From Friedmanniella sp. (lineage in GTDB: Bacteria; Actinomycetota; Actinomycetes; Propionibacteriales; Propionibacteriaceae), in assembly GCA_025964935.1 (NCBI GenBank), contig JAOPXW010000111.1, forward strand, positions 1 to 5,279: 5,279 nucleotides of DNA. The letters are read 5' to 3'. The notes below the pieces were generated by a model. It saw only the letters and a program-made list of their open reading frames with translations. It ran no database searches and was not told the DNA's origin. The stretch's first letter is position 1, and each line of letters opens with the position of its first letter. Shown here in pieces: positions 1 to 4,601 of this stretch. A program made the translations under genes and the position numbers.

Positions 1-464
1 AGCAGGCCCTCCTGGTCGCGGCGCACCCCGAGACCACCACCAGCACCCTCGTCCCGGACGGCGCCGGCGACGATCCCGAGGCCCGCCTGGTGGGAGCGGT
101 GGACGCCTTCATCCAGATCATCGTGGACACCGAACAGCAGCAGCGCACCATGTTGCGGCTGTCCCTGGACCCCAAGACCCCCGGCCAGGCCCTGCCACTA
201 CGCCAGGGTCGGGCCATCACCTGGTTCGAGGAGGCCTTGGCGCCCCTCCGGCCGCAGTTCACCGACTCCGAGATCCGCCGGCTCGCCCTCGCCATTCGCA
301 GTGGCGTCGGCATCGAGTCGCTCGTCTGGCTCACCGACATCGCGGGGCTGACCCGACAGGAGGCCGCGGAACGGATGCGCTGGTCCGCACGGGCCCTTCT
401 GCGCCAGGCCCTGTCCGAGGCGGACCGATCCCGGGTGGGGTCCCCGCCATCCCCGCCCGGCTGA
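1..464 (+). CDS. TetR/AcrR-family transcriptional regulator, C-terminal part (5' end outside window)
   Basis: This is the last 153 residues of a TetR-family repressor, read from base 3 to the TGA at 462-464. The fragment opens with ALLVAAHPE, the segment that in this family directly follows the Y-x-Y-F-x-x tail of the N-terminal helix-turn-helix. The DNA-binding domain is therefore just outside the window, and what remains is the all-helical ligand-binding and dimerisation domain. Recognisable blocks are the TEQQQRTMLRLSLDP helix, LPLRQGRAITWFEEALAPL, RLALAIRSGVGIESLVWLTDIAGL and EAAERMRWSARALLRQAL; similar blocks occur in actinomycete TetR proteins of unknown ligand. An ATG/GTG start inside the window (for example GTG at 90) is rejected because coding sequence continues in frame to the left edge. 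The protein ends in a short Pro/Ser-rich tail. It is followed at 181 bp by a permease on the same strand, a possible target. The ligand is unknown. The family call is secure, the target is a guess. Confidence 0.88.
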   Translation, partial: QALLVAAHPETTTSTLVPDGAGDDPEARLVGAVDAFIQIIVDTEQQQRTMLRLSLDPKTPGQALPLRQGRAITWFEEALAPLRPQFTDSEIRRLALAIRSGVGIESLVWLTDIAGLTRQEAAERMRWSARALLRQALSEADRSRVGSPPSPPG

Positions 465-482
465 GAGCAATTCTCGACGGGC
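455..482 (+). terminator. Candidate terminator hairpin over the TetR stop codon
   Basis: GCCCG (455-459) pairs with CGGGC (478-482), and inside it GAGA (463-466) pairs with TCTC (472-475) around the five-base loop GCAAT. C461 can also pair with G476, leaving a G/A mismatch and a bulged T. The hairpin includes the TGA stop. There is no T-tract, which is common for actinomycete terminators, so it may be a weak terminator or a 3'-end stabiliser. Confidence 0.35.
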
Positions 483-565
483 TCCACGACGCCGGCACGA
501 CCCCCTCCCAGCTCATCCTCCCGCCACGCGGCGCCGTGCCCTGTCGCAGCGGTCACGGCCGGAGT

Positions 566-616
566 GTCAGACTGACGAGGGCCCGTTGGGCTCAGCGGAC
601 GGGCCGGCGGTCTGAC
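566..616 (+). promoter_or_regulatory. Two-tier inverted repeat in the permease 5' leader
   Basis: The outer arms GTCAGAC (566-572) and GTCTGAC (610-616) are perfect 7-base reverse complements. Nested inside are GGCCCGT (580-586) and ACGGGCC (599-605), also perfect, closing a 12-base loop. The tiers are separated by 7 unpaired bases on the left and 4 on the right. The structure ends 19 bases before the GAAGGA ribosome binding site. GCCC at 581-584 could instead pair with GGGC at 588-591, giving a competing small hairpin. Each outer arm also lies in its own short odd palindrome (GTCAG-A-CTGAC at 566-576; GGTC-T-GACC at 609-617), so the same bases could be a protein operator, for instance for the upstream TetR protein. 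The pairing is seen; the regulatory role is inferred. Confidence 0.4.
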
Positions 617-635
617 CCCACCGCCACGAGACAGT

Positions 636-641
636 GAAGGA
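636..641 (+). promoter_or_regulatory. Ribosome binding site of the permease gene
   Basis: GAAGGA lies four bases before the ATG at 646. It supports ATG 646 over the in-frame GTG at 634, because that GTG overlaps the site's own first base and has no purine-rich run of its own upstream. Confidence 0.6.
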
Positions 642-645
642 CATC

Positions 646-2619
646 ATGACTGCGGCGACAGGCCAGCGACCCGAGATCCCCGGCCACCCCGAACAGCACC
701 ACCCGCGGACCCGGCAGCTGAGTCAGTGGCTGCTGGCCAACCGCGTGCACCCCGTCGGCCCCGAGGCGGATGAGGAGCACACCGAGCCGCAGGCGTGGTG
801 GAAGGTGATGTGCCTGACCGGGGTGGACTACTTCTCCACGCTGTCCTACCTGCCGGGCATCGCCGCCCTGGCCGCCGGGGCGCTGTCGCCGCTGGCCACG
901 TTGCTGATCGTGGCCCTGACCCTGTTGGGCATGCTGCCGATGTACCGCCGGGTGGCGGTGGAGAGCCCCCACGGACAGGGGTCGGTGGCCATGCTGGAGA
1001 AGCTGCTGCCGTTCTGGCGGGGCAAGGTGTTCGTCCTGGTCCTGCTGGGCTTCGTCGCCACCTCCTGGCTCATCACCATCACCCTGTCGTCGGCGGACGC
1101 GACGGTGCACCTGCTGGAGAACCCGTACTCACCGGGCTTCCTGCACGGGCACCCCGTTCTGATCACGGTGGGGCTGCTCCTGGTGCTCGGCTTCGTCTTC
1201 CTGCTCGGCTTCAGCGAAGCCGTGGTGGTGGCCATCCCGCTGGTCGCGGTCTTCCTGGTCCTGAACGCGGTCATCGTGGTGGCCGGGCTGACCGACATCC
1301 TCACCCACCCGCAGCTGCTCGGCGACTGGACGCAGGCGCTCACCGCCCACGGCAGCGGGTTCTTCGACATCCTCGGGCCCGCGGTCCTGGCCTTCCCGCT
1401 GCTGGTGCTGGGGCTGTCCGGGTTCGAGACCGGCGTCAGCATGATGCCGCTGGTCGCGGCCCACGGCAAGACGGCCGAGGAGAAGCTGGCCAGCCGGGTC
1501 AAGAACACGCGCCGACTCCTCACCGCCGCCGCGGTGATCATGTCGGTCTACCTCCTCACCACCAGCCTGATCACCACCGTGCTCATTCCGGCCGAGAAGT
1601 TCGCGCCCGGCGGCGAGGCCAACGGCCGGGCCCTGGCCTACCTGGCCCACGAGCGGCTGGGCGAGGGCTTCGGCACGGTCTACGACCTCAGCAGTGTCCT
1701 GATCCTGTGGTTCGCCGGCGCCTCGGCCATGGCCGGTCTGATCAACATCGTGCCCCGCTACCTGCCCTCGTACGGCATGGCGCCGGAGTGGGGTCGCGCC
1801 GTACGCCCGGTGGTGCTGGTCTACACCTTCGTCAGCATCGCCATCACCATCGCGTTCAAGGCCGACGTGAACGCCCAGGCCGGCGCGTACGCCACCGGCA
1901 TCCTGGCCATGATGGTCTCCGGCGCGATCGCGGTGACCGTCAGCGCCATCCGGCGTCGGCGTCGCCGGAGCATCGTCGGCTTCACCGTCTTGACGCTGAT
2001 CCTGCTCTACGCGCTCGTGGAGAACGTGCTGGAGAAGCCGGACGGCATCACCATCTCCGCCATGTTCATCGCCGCCATCCTGATCATCTCGGTCTGGTCG
2101 AGGCTGTCGCGGGCCTTCGAGCTGCGGGTCACCGAGGTCGACCTGGACCCCACCGCCCAGATGTTCATCCGCGACTGCGCCCGCCGCACCGTGCGCCTCG
2201 TGGCCAACGAGCCCGACGCCGGCGACGCCAAGGAGTACGCCGAGAAGCGCATCCAGATCATGAAGGACCACGACTTCGCCGAGGGCCAGGACTTCCTCTT
2301 CGTCGAGATCACGGTCGAGGACCCGTCGGAGTTCGCGACGCGACTGGAGGTGCACGGGCAGGTCAAGCACCGTCAGTACCGGGTCCTCACCGTGCAGAGC
2401 GCGACGGTGCCCAACGCGCTCGCCGCGCTGCTGCTGCATATCCGCGACGAGACCGGCCACCGACCCCACATCTACTTCGAGTGGACCGAGGGCCACCCGC
2501 TGGCCAACCTGGGCAGCTTTCTGATCGGCGGCGTGGGCGAGGTCGCCCCCGTCACCCGCGAGGTGGTCCGCCGGGCCGAGCCCGACCGCTCCCGACGCCC
2601 GCACGTGCACGCGGGCTGA
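646..2619 (+). CDS. APC-superfamily permease with C-terminal cytosolic domain
   Basis: This 657-residue inner-membrane transporter belongs to the amino acid-polyamine-organocation superfamily. After a hydrophilic, His/Pro-rich N-terminus (about 1-50) come some 12 hydrophobic segments, roughly at 59-78, 80-101, 126-149, 171-189, 191-214, 240-262, 292-314, 346-368, 386-405, 408-434, 443-458 and 467-485. Segment 1 (GVDYFSTLSYLPGIAALAAG) has the broken-helix look of APC carriers. SPHGQGS near 107-113 sits where KimA-type potassium carriers have their PQGGGAY motif, and LSGFETGVSMMP (257-268) resembles the APC helix-6 unwound region. Residues about 490-657 form a soluble mixed alpha/beta domain, ending with YFEWTEGHPLANLGSF and VTREVVRRAEPD. 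Such proteins are usually labelled amino acid transporters, but the KUP/KimA-like build allows potassium as a substrate; the sequence does not decide. The gene follows a TetR gene and converges on the gene at 2646-3107. Superfamily sure, substrate unknown. Confidence 0.88.
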   Translation: MTAATGQRPEIPGHPEQHHPRTRQLSQWLLANRVHPVGPEADEEHTEPQAWWKVMCLTGVDYFSTLSYLPGIAALAAGALSPLATLLIVALTLLGMLPMYRRVAVESPHGQGSVAMLEKLLPFWRGKVFVLVLLGFVATSWLITITLSSADATVHLLENPYSPGFLHGHPVLITVGLLLVLGFVFLLGFSEAVVVAIPLVAVFLVLNAVIVVAGLTDILTHPQLLGDWTQALTAHGSGFFDILGPAVLAFPLLVLGLSGFETGVSMMPLVAAHGKTAEEKLASRVKNTRRLLTAAAVIMSVYLLTTSLITTVLIPAEKFAPGGEANGRALAYLAHERLGEGFGTVYDLSSVLILWFAGASAMAGLINIVPRYLPSYGMAPEWGRAVRPVVLVYTFVSIAITIAFKADVNAQAGAYATGILAMMVSGAIAVTVSAIRRRRRRSIVGFTVLTLILLYALVENVLEKPDGITISAMFIAAILIISVWSRLSRAFELRVTEVDLDPTAQMFIRDCARRTVRLVANEPDAGDAKEYAEKRIQIMKDHDFAEGQDFLFVEITVEDPSEFATRLEVHGQVKHRQYRVLTVQSATVPNALAALLLHIRDETGHRPHIYFEWTEGHPLANLGSFLIGGVGEVAPVTREVVRRAEPDRSRRPHVHAG

Positions 2620-2634
2620 GGCCCGTCAGTGCAC
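2605..2634. terminator. Bidirectional terminator hairpin between convergent genes
   Basis: GTGCAC (2605-2610) pairs with GTGCAC (2629-2634), a self-complementary hexamer, and inside it CGGGC (2612-2616) pairs with GCCCG (2621-2625) around the loop TGAG. G2611 and TCA 2626-2628 form a small internal loop. The left arm is the end of the permease coding sequence and the loop starts with its TGA stop. The right arm ends 11 bases before the end of the opposing gene. The hairpin forms equally on both strands and fills most of the 26-bp convergent gap, so it probably ends both transcripts. It has no T-tract. Confidence 0.55.
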
Positions 2635-2645
2635 GGCCGCCGGGC

Positions 2646-3107
2646 TCAGATGGCCGGCGGGACGCGGCCCCCCGACCGCGCCCAGACCTCCAGCAGGTCC
2701 GGGTCTGCCGGCGCCCGGAGCTCTTGGGCGGCTCGGGCGTCCAGCTCGTCCATTACCAGCGAGACGGCCGACTCGATCCTGGCGTCCGCCCGGTCACTGC
2801 GTCTGGCCCACCCGGGCACGGCCGCCTCGATCCGGCCATCGCTGGCGCTCCGGGCGAGGGCCCGGTCGCAGTTGCGCTGCTCGATGGACCTGCCGAGCGT
2901 GGTGGCCCAGTCGAGATCCTCGACCATGATGGCGTCAACCATGATCCCACCGCTGCACGGCGTGCCGTAGCGAAGGGCCACGCGGATCATGTCGTCCGTC
3001 GCGCATCGACCACTGCCGGTCCAACGAAGCGAGGTGGGATCGGCCTCGCGGGCCCTCGGCGTGTCGCAGCACATCAGGGTGTCCGGTGGGATCAGCAGGT
3101 ACAACAT
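2646..3107 (-). CDS. Hypothetical protein, 153 residues, cysteine-containing
   Basis: I do not recognise this protein. Support for it being a gene: most codons end in G or C, it has a strong ribosome binding site, and it sits neatly against the convergent terminator. ATG 3107 is chosen because GGAG lies seven bases upstream within a GAGGAG run; the frame stays open to a TTG at 3182 but that start has no comparable site. The protein (MLYLLIPPDTLMCCDTPRAR...) has a short hydrophobic N-terminus, too short and too quickly interrupted by charge to be a normal signal peptide. Five cysteines are at 13, 14, 35, 51 and 80, the first two adjacent. The second half is rich in Ala, Arg, Asp and Glu and looks helical (for instance SAVSLVMDELDARAAQEL), ending RVPPAI. 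The Cys residues could bind metal, but no standard zinc or Fe-S spacing is visible. It lies 127 bp downstream of the photolyase-like gene with a possible terminator between, so co-transcription is doubtful. Confidence 0.68.
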   Translation of the reverse strand: MLYLLIPPDTLMCCDTPRAREADPTSLRWTGSGRCATDDMIRVALRYGTPCSGGIMVDAIMVEDLDWATTLGRSIEQRNCDRALARSASDGRIEAAVPGWARRSDRADARIESAVSLVMDELDARAAQELRAPADPDLLEVWARSGGRVPPAI

Positions 3108-3112
3108 GGACC

Positions 3113-3125
3113 CTCTCCTCGAGAG
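3113..3125 (-). promoter_or_regulatory. Ribosome binding site inside a small hairpin
   Basis: On the minus strand CTCTC (3125-3121), GAG, GAGAG (3117-3113) forms a five-base stem with a three-base loop. The GAGGAG ribosome binding site of the gene starting at 3107 lies in the loop and right arm. The site decides the start codon; the hairpin might limit its access, which is an inference. Confidence 0.4.
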
Positions 3126-3211
3126 CAGGTGGCACATGAACGCCACGAGGGTACAACGTCGGGCGCCGTAGGGAGTGGTCAAACGGCGGAAAATCAGGCC
3201 CTCGAGAACAC

Positions 3212-3233
3212 GGCCCGACGCCAGCCGCGGGCC
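3212..3233 (-). terminator. Candidate terminator after the photolyase-like gene
   Basis: GGCCCG (3212-3217) and CGGGCC (3228-3233) form a perfect six-base stem with a ten-base loop, starting one base beyond the stop codon of the gene at 3235-4515 on the minus strand. No T-run follows directly; the nearest T-rich bases are about 20 bases further on. Position and strength suggest a transcript end. Confidence 0.4.
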
Positions 3234-3234
3234 C

Positions 3235-4515
3235 TCAGCCCCGTGAGCCCCGGGGCCCCGTACGGCGTGCCGGTCGCGCGGCGGAGCCGCGACCCGGCGT
3301 CCCCCGGGTCCGCCCGCCGGACACCCAGGCGCTGTAGGACCTGAGCGAGGCGTGGCCCGGACGGCGCAGCCACGGCCAGGGATGCAGCTCGGTCACGTCC
3401 AGGGCTCCAGCCCGGCGGGCCCAGCCGGGGACCGGGGCGTACGTCGTCGCCAGCCGCCGCCCCGCGAGCTCGGTGACCGGCGCTCCCCGGCGGACCTCCA
3501 GGGGCCGCTCCTGCGCCAGCTCACCCAACGTCTCGGCGAGGAAGACCAGTCGCTTGCTCGAGAGGCGCAGGCGGCGCAGCAGAGGCTCGTCGAAGACGAA
3601 GACCGCCGGTCGGTCGGGCTCGGCGGCCAGGGCCGGGTCGCCGGACCCGAGGGACTCCGCGGTCAGCCAGGTCACGTCGGCCCCGTGACTTTCCACCGTG
3701 TCAGGTCCGGCGGAAGTGGGTCCCGGGCCGAGGTCCGGCCCGGTGACCGTAGCTCCCAACTCACCGTCAGGCCAGCCCTCGATCGGGCAGGCCTGCCGCA
3801 GCGGGCAGCGACCGCACAGCTGCGGGGCGCGCTTCTCGACCTGCCACCGGCTGAACCCGTACGCCTTCCCGCTGCCCGTGCCCGTCGTCCACTGCCAGCC
3901 CAGCCGGTTGGCCGCCCGCGACCCGTCGAGGAGGTGCACGAACATTTCCTGCTCCCCCGCGCGCCAGTCGGCCCCGGCCCGGACCGCCCACTGGGAGGCG
4001 AGCCACATCCGGGTCTGGTTGACGAGCCAGCCCTCGGTGTGGAGCTCGCCGACGACGAAGTCCATGCACGCCATCTCGGCGGGCCACGGCTCGCGGCTCC
4101 AGCCCCCGGGCCGGGGCTGCTCCTTCCGCAGCGGCCGGCCGAGCGCCGAGCCGGTGCGGGCGTACAGGTGGCGGGCGTACTCCTGCCACAGCAGCTCGTC
4201 GCGGTAGCGCTTGCGGTCCCCGGCCGGCGCGTCGGCGACCGCCGCCCAGACCTGCGGCAGGCTGAGCAGGCCGTGCCGGATGTACGGCGACATCCGCGAG
4301 GCCCCGCGCCGGGCCTGTGGCAGCACCACGCTGCGGTCCCGGGCGTACCCCGTGATGTCGAGCTGCGCCAACGCCGTGTCGGCCGCCTCCTGCCCACCCC
4401 GGAACCCGCCCGCCAGCGTGTCCCCCGGTCCCTCCAGCGTCAGGTCGCCGAGGTGGCGGCCCACCCAGTCGAGGACGTCGGAAGGATCGGCGGGCGGGGT
4501 CGGCAGGAGGGGCAC
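3235..4515 (-). CDS. Photolyase/cryptochrome-like FAD protein with swapped domain order and probable Fe-S cluster
   Basis: The 426-residue product is a cytosolic flavoprotein of the cryptochrome/photolyase family. Residues 36-82 (GGFRGGQEAADTALAQLD then SRMSPYIRHGLLS) match the linker and first helices of the photolyase FAD domain. ELLWQEYARHLYAR (107-120), TEGWLVNQTRMWLASQW (160-176) and DGSRAANRLGWQWTTGTGS (197-215) match its FAD-binding core. C150, C234, C237 and C243 (MACMDF; LCGRCPLRQACPIEGW) resemble the four [4Fe-4S] ligands of FeS-BCP photolyases. After a Gly/Pro-rich linker (about 251-278), residues 280-385 (VTWLTAESL, DPALAAEPDRPAVFVFDEPL, RLVFLAETLGELA, LEVRRGAPVTEL) look like the photolyase alpha/beta domain, normally N-terminal. 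Residues about 399-426 are a Gly/Arg-rich tail. The start is GTG 4515; no ribosome binding site is visible and an in-frame stop lies 18 codons upstream. Family call is firm. Domain swap and cluster are inferred from motifs. DNA repair or photoreception is undecided. Confidence 0.85.
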   Translation of the reverse strand: MPLLPTPPADPSDVLDWVGRHLGDLTLEGPGDTLAGGFRGGQEAADTALAQLDITGYARDRSVVLPQARRGASRMSPYIRHGLLSLPQVWAAVADAPAGDRKRYRDELLWQEYARHLYARTGSALGRPLRKEQPRPGGWSREPWPAEMACMDFVVGELHTEGWLVNQTRMWLASQWAVRAGADWRAGEQEMFVHLLDGSRAANRLGWQWTTGTGSGKAYGFSRWQVEKRAPQLCGRCPLRQACPIEGWPDGELGATVTGPDLGPGPTSAGPDTVESHGADVTWLTAESLGSGDPALAAEPDRPAVFVFDEPLLRRLRLSSKRLVFLAETLGELAQERPLEVRRGAPVTELAGRRLATTYAPVPGWARRAGALDVTELHPWPWLRRPGHASLRSYSAWVSGGRTRGTPGRGSAARPARRTGPRGSRG

Positions 4516-4546
4516 GGGACTATTCGCAGACCCGAGCCGGTCCGGA

Positions 4547-4578
4547 TGCGGGCCGCCGCGCTCCCCTCACCGGCCGCA
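4547..4578 (-). terminator. GC-rich hairpin in the gap upstream of the photolyase-like gene
   Basis: TGCGG (4547-4551) plus CCG (4553-4555) pairs with CGGCCGCA (4571-4578), giving eight base pairs with one bulged G (4552) and a 15-base loop. It lies in the 84-bp gap between the epimerase stop and the photolyase-like start. It may end the epimerase transcript or shape the leader of the next gene. In DNA this GC-rich, chance hairpins are frequent. Confidence 0.3.
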
Positions 4579-4585
4579 GCCCGTC

Positions 4586-4601
4586 GAGCCCGGAACGGCT
4601 C
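4586..4601 (-). terminator. Small hairpin over the epimerase stop codon
   Basis: GAGCC (4586-4590) and GGCTC (4597-4601) pair around a six-base loop and overlap the TGA stop (4602-4600). The stem is short and lacks a T-tract, so it is only a weak terminator candidate, possibly acting with the larger hairpin just downstream at 4578-4547. Confidence 0.25.

Larger units (their letters stand above)
465..645 (+). other. Intergenic leader of the permease gene
   Basis: These 181 bp separate the TetR stop from the permease start and hold no credible gene. The first half (about 483-560) is C-rich and shows nothing I recognise. The second half holds the two-tier inverted repeat at 566-616 and the permease ribosome binding site at 636-641. 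I looked for a clear -35/-10 pair and for known riboswitch cores, including the c-di-AMP ydaO type found upstream of some potassium transporter genes, and found neither. Confidence 0.6.
3108..3234 (-). other. Intergenic region between the photolyase-like and hypothetical genes
   Basis: These 127 bp hold the hairpin at 3212-3233, a short A-rich stretch near 3181-3194 that stands out in GC-rich DNA, and the ribosome binding site at 3113-3125. On the minus strand TACCCT (3153-3148) fits the relaxed actinomycete -10 pattern TANNNT and would place a transcript start about 34 bases before the ATG at 3107. The only -35-like word, TTGACC (3182-3177), is 23 bases away, too far for a standard promoter, so any promoter here is tentative. 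Confidence 0.35.

Noticed and set aside
465..645. c-di-AMP (ydaO-type) riboswitch upstream of the permease
   Set aside because: The region lacks the conserved core I would expect; only generic inverted repeats are present.
1129..2610. Leftward 493-codon open frame opposite the permease
   Set aside because: Its product is a low-complexity Asp/Gly/His/Gln-rich string that mirrors permease codons; the permease itself has clear membrane segments and a ribosome binding site.
2629..2970. Rightward 113-codon open frame opposite the hypothetical gene
   Set aside because: No ribosome binding site and Ser/Arg/Ala-rich sequence; the leftward gene here has the better start signal and codon bias.
3108..3182. 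Extended start (TTG 3182) for the 153-residue gene
   Set aside because: No ribosome binding site for it, and the added residues run through the strong GAGGAG site that serves ATG 3107.
3148..3182. Promoter with TTGACC as -35 and TACCCT as -10 on the minus strand
   Set aside because: The 23-base spacing is too long for a standard promoter, so it is mentioned only as a tentative -10 alone.
795..3344. Very long rightward open frame (849 codons) overlapping the permease
   Set aside because: It reads the permease in another frame, giving Arg/Gly/Pro/His-rich sequence without domains, and runs on through the opposing gene. It is an artefact of high GC content.
3118..3563. Three copies of CTCGAGA (near 3118, 3201 and 3557)
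   Set aside because: Short, irregularly spaced, one inside coding sequence; chance recurrence is sufficient.
3672..4397. Leftward 241-codon frame overlapping the photolyase-like gene
   Set aside because: Arg/Ser/Gly/Ala-rich shadow of a gene whose own frame shows clear photolyase motifs.
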